64,000 nt of DNA from Leptolyngbya sp. PCC 7375 (GTDB lineage Bacteria; Cyanobacteriota; Cyanobacteriia; Phormidesmidales; Phormidesmidaceae), in assembly GCF_000316115.1 (NCBI RefSeq), contig NZ_JH993797.1, forward strand, positions 310,001-374,000, read 5' to 3'. The notes under the pieces are model-generated. The model was given only the letters and a program-made list of their open reading frames with translations. It did no database searches and was not told the origin of the DNA. Every line of letters starts with the position of its first letter. Positions within the stretch are counted from its first letter, which is position 1. Position numbers and translations under genes: made by a program. This document shows positions 38,801-47,072 of the stretch, one piece after another.

Positions 38801-39307
38801 TAGTAACTGACTAAGCGTCTCAACCTGCACCCCATAGGGGCCGATCACATCGCTTAGTTGGGGTAAGGCAGTCTCGCTCAGCGATTGAACTGACAACAAT
38901 TCGCTGAGATAGTTAGCATCAACAGTTTGTTCACTAAGCTGACTCAATGCCGGAAAAACAGTCTCCGTCAGCGCTTCCAGCATGGTTTGAAATTCACCCA
39001 ACGCTGGCGCTGCACCCATAAATGAGGTGGTCAGGGGAGCCATTAACGTCTCAATTTCCAGCGAGCCATCGGCTAACCCCTGGAGCTCACCTAGCAGCCC
39101 ACTGAGCAGGGCATCTGGGTTAGACGGCAGGTTTTGGGCTAAATCGGTAAAGCGATCAACAGCCCCCGTCAGGGTGTCTAATTTCGGAATTGTCACCGTA
39201 TCCCCGATAGAAAACTGAGGTAAAGAAATCCCCTGGGTCAGTCCGGTAAACTGCTCAACCAAACCGCCACTGTCTGGCATCTGAAGATTTTCTAGGATAG
39301 CTAACAT
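35885..39307 (-). CDS. CIS tape measure-like protein (Afp14-like)
   Basis: The 1140-residue protein is almost wholly amphipathic helix with Gln/Leu/Val-rich heptad-like spacing (residues 1-960) and no enzymatic motif. A small beta domain (about 965-1045, VTLAAPAANAIAIPSGTPLV, then GDVITSEGVTW) interrupts it before a helical end. Size, composition and place between the DNA_circ_N-like gene and the cargo cassettes fit a tape measure, which sets tube length and occupies the lumen. If phage tail scaling held (about 0.15 nm per residue), the tail would be near 170 nm; this is inference. Confidence 0.65.
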   Translation of the reverse strand: MLAILENLQMPDSGGLVEQFTGLTQGISLPQFSIGDTVTIPKLDTLTGAVDRFTDLAQNLPSNPDALLSGLLGELQGLADGSLEIETLMAPLTTSFMGAAPALGEFQTMLEALTETVFPALSQLSEQTVDANYLSELLSVQSLSETALPQLSDVIGPYGVQVETLSQLLTGLIEESATEGFQTWMNDLVALPLDHQLTDEHLTHLEQQANQLTHQITRLEAKTQTAFDQVEQFEGTLSTLSNQAMEKLDTVLTGLDPQALGAQLNLLPPSALGTLQQFDLSRILDQLQPAIATLENLVSQGVGQITAGIETVVGTIESAIATAEQALVKASALVTNLIQQVVDFIQGFDLTGLINQAKAMFTDITDQVSGVINQVNVAIGQVYGLVKGLIDKVAAFDVKTLISQFQALIAQMTALLDHPQVRSILDQTKQGIDQVLQQLDEVSLQPIFDDVLNQVDTVKTTLASINVAELNQMLRTALSAALDLVRNAIDPPSQATDILKEGYRTEIAEPILGGVIEPVKAQLDQVVDIINRFEPGTLVGELLTPPFEAMVAQVEAMVDPDKLVELMQPISQFQADLLAKVDAVASPKALLAPLVDIYQQLMGFVRSLSPRQLLTPINDLLHTVTQQLDKLGLETLVDQVVDSVRQVTNTISGFRLQDQPFWQPVQTILDGGITPFLETVVNSLHGLVDGLDLSALDPMLSPLRTAATTIMAQVREPILLDQVKTVIQTVADYEKNYLAEITQLAQGWQQQTRRLNGANQIPSQLQAGYNQLQTQLQTLNPVTLLATPTSLIDQFNQKLISILDTLERLWQRLTQRLDQGLSAIDNLVNNGVAGLKTYLNQAIDGLVAGPIDAITQQLEQPLAHISGAIQSILGLQEHLAVFNQIPDGLARIGQAMIGIKDKVQAFNLDFLAEPLQRVKAEVIKPLAALNPETALIAPLQKLYNKVRRSLERLAPAQLLATARGSITVTLAAPAANAIAIPSGTPLVATTPIGDIWFETLEDKVFEPGAVALEVPVQSLVVGRAGDVITSEGVTWQVNKAENLPKELTTADLNQTAPILSLTTLVREVLLGKLNLFHPVELIAKPLNEQYQKIIQLKDELGIETLFDALFEKLYALSEEIETGVDKLGVSFNGLLAAMPL

Positions 39308-39390
39308 ACTCTGTTTAATCCGTTGACGTCGATGAACCTGATGTCGATAAGCATTAAGTCAATGATTTCAGTAACTGTCCCAGAGACACC

Positions 39391-39457
39391 GTTGGCTTCG
39401 ACTTCGCTCAGCCAACATCTTAGCCAGCGTCCCCTGAGCGGAGTCGAAGGGGACGCT
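39391..39457. repeat. Two stem-loops between tape measure and DNA_circ_N-like genes
   Basis: GTTGGCT/AGCCAAC (39391-39397 and 39410-39416) and AGCGTCCCC/GGGGACGCT (39426-39434 and 39449-39457) are perfect inverted repeats. The loops carry related CGACTTCGCTC and GAGCGGAGTCG sequences. This looks like a cyanobacterial dispersed palindromic repeat and may attenuate or stabilise the operon transcript. A similar composition is seen near 535-600. Confidence 0.6.
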
Positions 39458-39560
39458 TACTGATTGCATCGCCCATGTTTGATACCTCGCTTTCACTGTC
39501 TTGGCCCCCCTCCCTAATGTTGATCAATCCCATGATGGTTTCTCCTTCACCCTTCACCCT

Positions 39561-42515
39561 TTACTCCTCTAGCCATTGCCAATCATCCTGGTCTAACTCT
39601 GGGAATGAGAGGGTATAAACAGTTCCCGCTAACCCTTCAACCCTGAGTCTTCCTTGGTCATCTAAAACACCTGTCTGCACCCGTTCATTCTCCTGATACA
39701 GCTCATAGCGCAGCCCGGTCAAAGGCCTGTTATCGTCATCCAACACCGTCAGGGCAAGCCATTTGTTCCCAGAGGGGGCTGTGGCACGATCGTCTACAGG
39801 AGATTCCCTGGGCAAGTCTCTTGTCAGCTCTTGGGGCTCACCCTCATCTGGGGTGGGGGCCAGCTGCCAGTCTCCCTGCTCTAACTCTGGGAAGGTAATC
39901 TCATAGGCCCCTGGCATCAGTTGGTCAAGACGAATGTTGCCTTGGTCATCTAAGGTGCCTTCGCTCACGGTCTCGCCCGCCTGGCTAAGCACATAGGGTG
40001 CATTGGCCATGGGCTGACCTGCATCATCCACCAGGGTGATAGTTACCTGGGCAGTGGCCTGTACAGGAGGATCTACCGGGGGCTCGCCTGGCGTTTCTTC
40101 AGGGCGACTCTCGGTAGGCGGCTGGGTGGGAGTCTGGGGGGTAGGGGAGCGATCCTCTAATGTTTCGGGTTGTTGTGCATCTGTCTCACTGGCTTGCAAC
40201 TCCCAATCTGCGGCATCCAGGTTCGGGAAACTTAGTTCATAGGTGCCGATGGGCAATTGTTCAAGGGTCGCGTCTCCTTGGGGGCTTAATTGCCCCGTTT
40301 GCACAGTGCCATCGGGCCAGGTGAGTTCATAGGTCTCATCAGCCATGGGCTGACCCGCATCATCTAACAAACTCAGGGTAATGCGACCGATGTTGGCAGG
40401 CGCTGCTGCATCTGGAGAGTCTGTGGGGTCAGTCGCTGGAGGGACTGGCGTTTCTATGGGAGGGGCGACGGGTGTATCTTCTGTAAGAGTGGGAATCTCT
40501 GACGTTAACTGCCAATCGTCTGCATCTAACTCAGGGAAACTAATCTCGTAAGCTCCGACCAACAGATTGTCAAGGCGGATGTGCCCCTGGGCATCTAAGG
40601 TGCCTTCGCGCAATGTCTCACCTGCCTGCCTGAGCACATATCGTGCATTGGCCAGTGGCTGCCCCCCATCATCCACCAGGACAATGTTCACCAGAGCATT
40701 GGAGCCAACGGCATCAGGGCTTTCAGGTGAATCTCTATCCACCGGACGTTCGGCAGGCGATTCTGGGGAGCCGTCATCAACGGGGACGTCATCAACGGGC
40801 TGCCCAGGTAGGGGGGCAATCGCTTCACTGGTCAGCAATTCCCAATCTGTTGCATCTAGATTCGGGAAACTTAATCCATAGGTGCCGACGGGCAACTGTT
40901 CAAAGGTCGCGTCTCCTTGGGGGCTTAATTGCCCCGTTTGCACAGTGCCATCGGGCCAGGTGAGTTCATAGGTCTGATCAGCCATGGGCATGGCGGCGTC
41001 ATCCACCAGGGTGATACTTACCTGAGCATTGGGTTCTGGTGACTCTATAGGTGGTCTATCGGCGGGACTCTCAGCAGGTTGATCGGTCGATGGACTCTCG
41101 GATGGTCTATCAGAGGGACTCTCAGGTGATTGTTCACTAGCTTCGCTGGTCAACAGTTCCCAATCTGCTGCATCTAGATCGGGGAAACTCAGGCTATAGG
41201 TTTCTGTTAACCGTGCTTCAATCTGGGCGCGTCCCTGGTCGTCTAATTGACCCGATTGGCGGGTGCCATCGGGCAAGAGAAGATCATATGGGGTATTTGC
41301 GATCGCATTACCGGCCTCATCCATCAATAACAAAACTATCTGAGCAGTCTCTACGGGGGGCAAATCACCAGGCTGGGCCAGGGTCTTAAGCTGTTCTGGG
41401 TCAACCCCAGCTGCTGTCAGATCCTCCATTGAGACCCCAGCAGCCAGCAACACAGCTGCCCCCACCCCAGCGGTGAGTAGCTCGTCTAGGGCAACGCCCG
41501 CTTGCAACAGATCGCTAACTGGCACGCCTGCGGCCAGCAGGTCTTCCACCGTAGCGCCCGCAGCCAGCAGTGCTTCAACCGATAGCCCAGCAGCCCATAA
41601 ATCTTCCACCGAGCCACCCGCTTTGAGCACCTGCTCAGCCGATAGCCCAGCCCCCAACAGGGCATCAACGGTTACGCCTGCCTGTAATAGGGTCTCAGCG
41701 GTTACCCCAGCTTGCAACAGCGCCTTGGCTGACACCCCAGCGGCCAGTAAATCGCTAATTGCTACCCCGGCTTCTAATAGCTCGTTTACCGAAATACCGG
41801 ACTGTACTAGACGTTCAATGGGCACCCCTGACTCAATTAATGTCTGGAGTGACGGTTTAGGCTGCCAACTTAACGTGGGCTCAGGCGGCTCAGCAATGTC
41901 TTTGGGCAGGGCCGGTGGCTGGACGGGTTCGATTTTCAGGGCCAACAGCCCCTCTAAGCCAGTCGCGACGTCTGGGAGCCCTGCTGTGGCTCCAGTGATT
42001 TGGTTGAGGGCTCCTTGCAGTGGCTCGGCGGGGTTAGTCAGGGCAGGCAAGCTGCCCATGCTCAGCGCCTCAGGCAGGGTGGCGACATCCAACAAAAGCT
42101 GCGCCTGGGACTGGATTGCCTGATCGACCGCAGCTGCGTCAGCAATGGCGGATGGCTTTGGGGGTACATATTCAGCAATGGTGAGCCGATAGCTGAATTG
42201 CTCAGGAGCCTGGGCGGCTTGCAACACATCAAATTGTTCCAGGACCACCTGGCTAAAATAGGCCCTACCAACAATGTCAGCTAGAAAGTCAACGGGCTCC
42301 CGTTGTTTATACGCTTTTCGGAGGGTCTCCAAATCGTCTTCGGCAGATGTGCCATAAAAGATCCCTTCAATCTGCAATCGAACGGAATTACGCCCTAGAT
42401 TTTGGGTGATATTCCCTTCTAAGCCCGGCACCTGATGATGAACTAAGGCAGCCCGCTCCAGAGTATCCACTTTGTGGACCCGATCTAACTGGATTTTGGC
42501 CAGTTCAATCGGCAT
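39561..42515 (-). CDS. DNA_circ_N-like CIS protein with decapeptide solenoid and six beta-sandwich repeats
   Basis: The 984-residue protein has three parts. Residues 1-120 follow the DNA-circularisation N-terminal/LysM-partner pattern of phage tail proteins (Mu gpN-like), with QNLGRNSVRLQIEGIFYGTS and FSYRLTIAEY. Residues about 222-371 are fifteen gap-free decapeptide repeats of the form LLxAGVxxxx. Residues about 390-984 hold six copies of a domain of about 70 residues with LVDDAGQPMA, YELTWPDGTVQTG and SFPxLDxxDW, joined by Pro/Glu/Ser linkers. The beta domains are of the type fused to VgrG/LysM proteins. It starts 2 bp after the 507-aa gene. It could be a baseplate or collar element with spacer function. 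Confidence 0.7.
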   Translation of the reverse strand: MPIELAKIQLDRVHKVDTLERAALVHHQVPGLEGNITQNLGRNSVRLQIEGIFYGTSAEDDLETLRKAYKQREPVDFLADIVGRAYFSQVVLEQFDVLQAAQAPEQFSYRLTIAEYVPPKPSAIADAAAVDQAIQSQAQLLLDVATLPEALSMGSLPALTNPAEPLQGALNQITGATAGLPDVATGLEGLLALKIEPVQPPALPKDIAEPPEPTLSWQPKPSLQTLIESGVPIERLVQSGISVNELLEAGVAISDLLAAGVSAKALLQAGVTAETLLQAGVTVDALLGAGLSAEQVLKAGGSVEDLWAAGLSVEALLAAGATVEDLLAAGVPVSDLLQAGVALDELLTAGVGAAVLLAAGVSMEDLTAAGVDPEQLKTLAQPGDLPPVETAQIVLLLMDEAGNAIANTPYDLLLPDGTRQSGQLDDQGRAQIEARLTETYSLSFPDLDAADWELLTSEASEQSPESPSDRPSESPSTDQPAESPADRPPIESPEPNAQVSITLVDDAAMPMADQTYELTWPDGTVQTGQLSPQGDATFEQLPVGTYGLSFPNLDATDWELLTSEAIAPLPGQPVDDVPVDDGSPESPAERPVDRDSPESPDAVGSNALVNIVLVDDGGQPLANARYVLRQAGETLREGTLDAQGHIRLDNLLVGAYEISFPELDADDWQLTSEIPTLTEDTPVAPPIETPVPPATDPTDSPDAAAPANIGRITLSLLDDAGQPMADETYELTWPDGTVQTGQLSPQGDATLEQLPIGTYELSFPNLDAADWELQASETDAQQPETLEDRSPTPQTPTQPPTESRPEETPGEPPVDPPVQATAQVTITLVDDAGQPMANAPYVLSQAGETVSEGTLDDQGNIRLDQLMPGAYEITFPELEQGDWQLAPTPDEGEPQELTRDLPRESPVDDRATAPSGNKWLALTVLDDDNRPLTGLRYELYQENERVQTGVLDDQGRLRVEGLAGTVYTLSFPELDQDDWQWLEE
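41405..41852 (-). repeat. Fifteen 30-bp coding repeats (decapeptide solenoid)
   Basis: This span encodes fifteen consecutive ten-residue units with hydrophobic positions at fixed spacing and a closing A-G. The DNA repeats are diverged, so it is an old protein repeat and no CRISPR-like array. Confidence 0.8.
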
Positions 42516-42517
42516 GG

Positions 42518-44041
42518 CTAATCTCCATAAAATCGATGGTATTCACGGGAGATTTCTGCAGAAATGGCCGCCATGACCTCCTCTAAATCCAGGGGCTCAG
42601 GAGTAAACACATCTGTCGATGGTCCTGACGGTGCAGAAGACATTGTTGAGAAATCGGTTGGCCAATCTACCGGCGACTCTATCGATTGGGTAGCATGTAT
42701 GTCCGTCGGGGAAATGTCTGTCGAGTGTTGCGATTGGAGAGGACTGGCTGGTGTGATTGGTCTTGGCTCGGAAGAGTTTATCGCTGGAATCGTACCCCTT
42801 GGAAACTGTGTTGGTTGCTGATGCCCTAATGGTTCTGGCCACTGCGGGGACAGAGTCTCACGTTCACGTTCAGAAGTTGAGTCAACAGGTACCGTAGGCT
42901 GGGGCTGCTGAGCTTTTGAACCCTTAGACGGAATTTTAGGATGCGGTCTCCCATAAAAGTCTTCAGACTGATCAACCTGTGGAGACTCAAGAGACGAATG
43001 GTCTAACCAATTGGCAAGCGCCGATAGATCCTTGATGGGTGCTTGGGTGAACACTGTAGGGACCTGCTGCTCTGAGTTCAGCAGTTGGGCATCAACAATG
43101 TTGGCAGTATTGGCCTGAGTCTGAATACTTGGGGGCATTGAATGAGACTCATTAACCGTTGGTAAGTTGTAAATCTGATCTTGTATAACCTGATCGTTTA
43201 CAGCTAAAGCGCGCGTAGCCAAAGATTGGGCCTGAGTCGATTCAAAAGGCTTCTTTGTTGACGGGTAAGTTGATTGGTTTGGCAAATTTTCCAGGATGCT
43301 GATTTGATCAGCCTGTTGTTGGTATGGCACTTGTTGTTCAGCTGTATCAGCCGTACCAACATTCAAAGTTTCTGTCGGCCTAAGTTGAGTTGAGGCATTA
43401 CGTTTGGAGAACGAGTTATCCAAGCTTGCTTGAGATATGATTTTGTGATCAAACCTCGTTACTGGCAAACTACCAAGTTGCTCACTTTCTTCATTTTGGA
43501 GTGGTTTTAAGACTTGATTAGCTTGTTCTCTAACGATTGAATTGCTAAATTCTGGCTGTGTTTTTGATAGCCCCGAGTAAGATACTGAATTGACGCCATT
43601 ACTGGGCTGAGGCAAAACGGGATATGAATATTGTCTTGAATTATCGTCAACTAACGTTGAGGTATCAGATATATCACTCATCGCAGGCTGACTTCTATCG
43701 ACAGTCACCCGACTTTGGATATCGCTATTTGGTTTCAATTCATTTGGCCAAGTAACGGCACTCGATGCCTCGGAGTCCCGAAAATCAAAATCTTGCTGTC
43801 CATTAATGGGGTTGCCCTGAACTGAAAAAAATGGAGTCATCAACCATGCTTCAAGCTGAGTCAGCTCTTCACAGATTTGTAATACCTCCTGAATATCTTG
43901 TTCCAGATGATGAAAACTACTCAAATCCTCATCCCCTAACCCGTGGGAACACCAGGTATCTAACGACCAGGGCCAAAGCGATTGATACTCTTGTCGTAAC
44001 GCATTACCCAGCGTCGTTAAATGGTCAGAGGGATCTTTCAT
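42518..44041 (-). CDS. CIS linker protein with disordered middle
   Basis: The 507-residue protein has a helical N-terminus (about 1-80, GNALRQEYQSLWPWSL and onwards) and a Gln/Ser/Pro/Thr-rich disordered middle of about 390 residues. A short C-terminal helix ends EISREYHRFYG. I recall C-terminal helices of this kind in proteins at this position in other CIS operons, between the tail-assembly chaperone and the baseplate-side genes; that is memory, unchecked. The start overlaps the frameshifted chaperone end by 17 bp. Function is not known. Confidence 0.6.
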   Translation of the reverse strand: MKDPSDHLTTLGNALRQEYQSLWPWSLDTWCSHGLGDEDLSSFHHLEQDIQEVLQICEELTQLEAWLMTPFFSVQGNPINGQQDFDFRDSEASSAVTWPNELKPNSDIQSRVTVDRSQPAMSDISDTSTLVDDNSRQYSYPVLPQPSNGVNSVSYSGLSKTQPEFSNSIVREQANQVLKPLQNEESEQLGSLPVTRFDHKIISQASLDNSFSKRNASTQLRPTETLNVGTADTAEQQVPYQQQADQISILENLPNQSTYPSTKKPFESTQAQSLATRALAVNDQVIQDQIYNLPTVNESHSMPPSIQTQANTANIVDAQLLNSEQQVPTVFTQAPIKDLSALANWLDHSSLESPQVDQSEDFYGRPHPKIPSKGSKAQQPQPTVPVDSTSERERETLSPQWPEPLGHQQPTQFPRGTIPAINSSEPRPITPASPLQSQHSTDISPTDIHATQSIESPVDWPTDFSTMSSAPSGPSTDVFTPEPLDLEEVMAAISAEISREYHRFYGD

Positions 44042-44193
44042 GCTCAGCCTCTTCGTCTAAAAGTTGAAGATAAAGGGAAATTTGTCCCATGGTCATCACC
44101 TGTAGCTGTTGGGGAGTCCAACCAAAGGCACGGGCGAGTCGATAGCTTGATCGCACTAACGATGATTGTTTTAAGGCAGAGGCATTTTTTTTT
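44025..44193 (-). CDS. Frameshift extension of the tail-assembly chaperone (DUF6760-like)
   Basis: The -1 frame adds about 53 residues. Their core YRLARAFGWTPQQLQVMTMG, then QISLYLQLLDEE, resembles the short helical proteins (DUF6760-type) that occur beside CIS chaperones in other genomes. No ribosome-binding site or ATG precedes this segment; only a GTG inside it could start separately. Production as a fused G-T-like protein by frameshifting is therefore the simplest reading, parallel to lambda gpG-T. The stop TGA overlaps the start of the 507-aa gene. Confidence 0.65.
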
Positions 44194-44527
44194 CTCCAAG
44201 TCCACTAATGTGACGAATTTGGGCAATCAAAAAATTAACCAATCCCAAATGCATTCCCTTAACCTGTTCTAAAGAGAGTGTTGGCTGCGCCAAAGATTCT
44301 TTAATCATCAACAATGGAATCAGCCCCGCATCATTACGAGCGGCTTTCATAATTAGCTGAAACGTACCAACTGTCAGCGGTCGTAACTGAACCGTGAGTG
44401 ATGAATCATTGACCTCAACCTTTTGGGATTGTCCCTGGGGATGCAAGATACTATGGGGAATAACGACATCAAACGTCAGTGTCGCTCCTGCCAATAATTC
44501 ATCAGGCGTTATTTCAACCAATGCCAC
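44171..44527 (-). CDS. CIS tail-assembly chaperone, 0-frame product
   Basis: The 118-residue protein begins MALVEITPDELLAGATLTFD and has VEVNDSSLTVQLRPLTVGTF and LIMKAARNDAGLIPLLMIKE, the pattern of phage tail-assembly chaperone/G-type proteins. It sits between tube and tape-measure-side genes, as G/T proteins do in phages. The frame ends immediately after a run of nine A, where a -1 shift gives a longer product (next entries). It starts 1 bp after the tube gene's stop. Confidence 0.75.
   Translation of the reverse strand: MALVEITPDELLAGATLTFDVVIPHSILHPQGQSQKVEVNDSSLTVQLRPLTVGTFQLIMKAARNDAGLIPLLMIKESLAQPTLSLEQVKGMHLGLVNFLIAQIRHISGLGEKKMPLP
44185..44193 (-). promoter_or_regulatory. A9 slippery run for -1 frameshift
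   Basis: On the minus strand the codons GAA AAA AAA ATG contain nine A in a row, so A AAA AAA offers a -1 slip. Stepping back one base opens the frame NASALKQSSLVRSSYRLARA and onwards, which continues to 44025. Confidence 0.7.
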
Positions 44528-44528
44528 C

Positions 44529-45038
44529 CTAACCTCCTACCTCTTCTGCACTAATGCGCAACGCCCTAAATGTTGCCGACTCCATCACAAAATCATCTTC
44601 AGGTAAGCTAAAACTCCAACTCTCAAACTTGACACCAAACACCGTTAAGGTATTGGTATTATCTGGAATCGCCGGATTACTGAGATTAATCACAATATTG
44701 AAAGAAGGCTGTGCAATGGTGCCCGTTGGCGGTGGACTGGTCGACCCATCACCCAGCAACAGACGAATCAAAGCACCATTAATGTGAGCCCGTTCGACCA
44801 CACCAGATACATTAATATTCCCTGGACGCAATTCTGTTGCGAATCGCTTACCTAGCTCATGGTATGGACGTAGCTCATTTTCAACCCGCACCTGTACATT
44901 TTGTAGACGACCGACCACATTAGAAAACTCATAATTCTCAATCAGGCTTTCCGCTAGCTGACCCTCTACAGACTCAACATCATCGACTGCTAAAACTAGC
45001 GATGCATCAGAGCCTCGAAAAACATTTGCATTTGGCAT
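44529..45038 (-). CDS. CIS inner tube protein (gp19/Afp1-like)
   Basis: The 169-residue protein follows the tail tube pattern: ASLVLAVDDVESVEG, YEFSNVVGRLQNV, GNINVSGVVERAHINGALIRLLLG and a closing SFSLPEDDFVMESATFRALRI. Hexamers stack to form the tube through which cargo passes. It follows the sheath gene by 19 bp. Only one tube gene is seen here, whereas Afp/PVC carry several paralogues. Confidence 0.88.
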   Translation of the reverse strand: MPNANVFRGSDASLVLAVDDVESVEGQLAESLIENYEFSNVVGRLQNVQVRVENELRPYHELGKRFATELRPGNINVSGVVERAHINGALIRLLLGDGSTSPPPTGTIAQPSFNIVINLSNPAIPDNTNTLTVFGVKFESWSFSLPEDDFVMESATFRALRISAEEVGG

Positions 45039-45057
45039 AATGAAACATCTCCTTTAA

Positions 45058-46476
45058 TTAGCTGAGATACATCGTTACTTTGACAAAATCGATACTAAAC
45101 GTAGGCATTAATGTCATCGTCACCATGGTTTCTCCAGCAATTTCCTGAGCACGGGTCGCAGAGACGTCTAGTTGATAACTAACTAAGGCCTCGTTATCCA
45201 CCATACGTGTCAAAAAACCATCCAGCGTTGCCTTCATTGCACTGCGCACACGGGTATTGTTCAGCTTACCAATGTAGGGATCACAGCTAGAGCGCACACC
45301 ATAGATGGCATAGTCCACAATGCGCCGAGTGGTAATTTGTCGCCAGGCACCATTATGAGTCGTAATGCCTTTCACGATTCGGAAGCCATTACGTTTCTCT
45401 ACGGTCAGCATTCGGTTTTGAACGCATTTTTCTAGCTCACCACTGTTAAACTCTGTTGTCAGTCCTTCCAATACCAATGTTTTGTTGGTAGGACTGGTTT
45501 GTACTGGCAGTGAAGAAAGCACACCCGCAACGGCTGCCGCTAAATAACCACCAGATAAGTTTGTTGTTCTGTCAGCAGTTTTGGTGACAATACCTGGTGT
45601 CACCAAGATCAACCGATCAGCAGCAGGTATATCATTGGCTGGTGGTATATCTTCCTCTAAACTCGTTCCGATCACCCCAATACGTTCACGTTTGATATTA
45701 GCTGTCGTTTTGAGATGTGTTTGCAGCGCCTCCAGCATTTTGGCTTGTTTGATATCTTGCCCTGCTAGCACCACTATATTCACAATTTCCTTTTCTAAGG
45801 CTGCTAATCCGGCTGGATAATCAATATCTTGACCACCTTCAAATTTACCATCTGTTCCATCAACCTTAGGGGGGAGTGTATCTTTTAGGGTCTCATTTAA
45901 ATCAGCTGCACTGATCAGACTGTCAGCCTGATCATTTATTTGTTTTGCCAGATCCTGGAAGCTTGTAACAGTGTAAGATTCTGTCTCTTTTGTCCTGTTG
46001 CCTTCAAAGAGCTTGACTGTAACTTTATCTGTGGAGGGTGATCCACCGGTGTCACTATTTTCTGAGTCCTTCGACGCTTCACTAACTTTGATTTTTAGAT
46101 TATCTGCATCTCCTGACGTCCGTGCTTGCAATGTTAATATGGGCGTCGTTTCTTTATCTTCCTGAGCTGTCTTGTTATCTTCTTGAGCTATCTGAAAGGT
46201 GTATTGGCTCCTCTGACCTGTGCGAACGGCATAGACAGTTCGCCCACCATTTTTATAGATGAGTGCCAGTGCCGTCATCAGCGTAGCATTACTGGGATCG
46301 CCCTCACCAAATTCTTCCTTGGCTTCAGCCAGGCTACTAATCAAAACTGGCTGATTGACAGGCCCTTTTGAAGCTGTTCCTACAATACCAATATTGCCTG
46401 TAGAGATTCTCCCAGCACTAATCAGCCCCTCAGCACGTACTTCAATGTAAGTCCCTGGCAAAATCATTTCTGACAT
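45058..46476 (-). CDS. CIS contractile sheath protein
   Basis: The 472-residue protein has the sheath N-terminus MILPGTYIEVRAEGLISAGR, then GNIGIVGTASKGPVNQPVLI. It has a variable inserted domain (about 100-220) and the sheath C-terminal domain, with WRQITTRRIVDYAIYGVRSS and MKATLDGFLTRMVDNEALV. The ATG at 46476 (MSEMILPG) is preferred to one at 46506, because AGGAGAG lies 6-12 bases upstream of it. It is the first gene of the CIS operon. Only one sheath gene is present. Confidence 0.92.
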   Translation of the reverse strand: MSEMILPGTYIEVRAEGLISAGRISTGNIGIVGTASKGPVNQPVLISSLAEAKEEFGEGDPSNATLMTALALIYKNGGRTVYAVRTGQRSQYTFQIAQEDNKTAQEDKETTPILTLQARTSGDADNLKIKVSEASKDSENSDTGGSPSTDKVTVKLFEGNRTKETESYTVTSFQDLAKQINDQADSLISAADLNETLKDTLPPKVDGTDGKFEGGQDIDYPAGLAALEKEIVNIVVLAGQDIKQAKMLEALQTHLKTTANIKRERIGVIGTSLEEDIPPANDIPAADRLILVTPGIVTKTADRTTNLSGGYLAAAVAGVLSSLPVQTSPTNKTLVLEGLTTEFNSGELEKCVQNRMLTVEKRNGFRIVKGITTHNGAWRQITTRRIVDYAIYGVRSSCDPYIGKLNNTRVRSAMKATLDGFLTRMVDNEALVSYQLDVSATRAQEIAGETMVTMTLMPTFSIDFVKVTMYLS

Positions 46477-47072
46477 AGTTTCCTCTCCTGGAGGCGCGAT
46501 CTTCAAAATCTGAATCTACGCAGTTCAAAAACTCAGCAATCTTGACCATTCTGAATTACCCAAACAGTAACTTAATAGAACAAGAGGATTGATCTAAATA
46601 TCACCAATCTATCTAGCGTTGTTAAGCGATAGAATATTTTGGAGCTACTAATTTGAGCTATTACCGTGATATACAACCTTTTTGTAACTCTTGATTTCTT
46701 CAAGGGCTACCGGAAATCTAAATTCACATAAAATGATTGAAAGCCTAATGCCTTCGTCGAAAGTTGTACATACTGCTCCTATTTAGTGATGATTAGTAAT
46801 GAATTAACTAGGCAGCTTAAAAAAATAATCTCTAATGTAAGCTAATCTTATGATTTTCATGCGCATAATCACTTACATCTAACTATAAATTTATACTTTA
46901 AGTGATGGATTAAAGGACGAAACCGCATCCAAAAATTTAAAGTAGTATATATTTCTTTATTCTGTGTATTACTTCGTATTCTCCTGACCTACCAACAGCG
47001 AGATCTCTTCTACCGGTACCGCCATTGTGTTAATCTCTGGAAACTCAGGCTGGGTAAGTTCACTTGGAGGAA
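46477..47072. other. AT-rich intergenic region upstream of the CIS operon
   Basis: This 596-bp region separates the CHAT gene from the sheath gene. It should hold the CIS promoter, yet I can assign no sigma-70 or regulator box with confidence. A small minus-strand ORF near 46970-47025 (MAVPVEEISLLVGQENTK) may be a remnant. Confidence 0.5.

Noticed and set aside
41405..41852. CRISPR or VNTR array
   Set aside because: The 30-bp period encodes decapeptides and has diverged at DNA level with conserved protein pattern.
14421..46476. Ordinary contractile-tailed prophage
   Set aside because: No capsid, portal, terminase, lysis or integrase gene occurs, and cargo genes are built into the tail operon, as in CIS.
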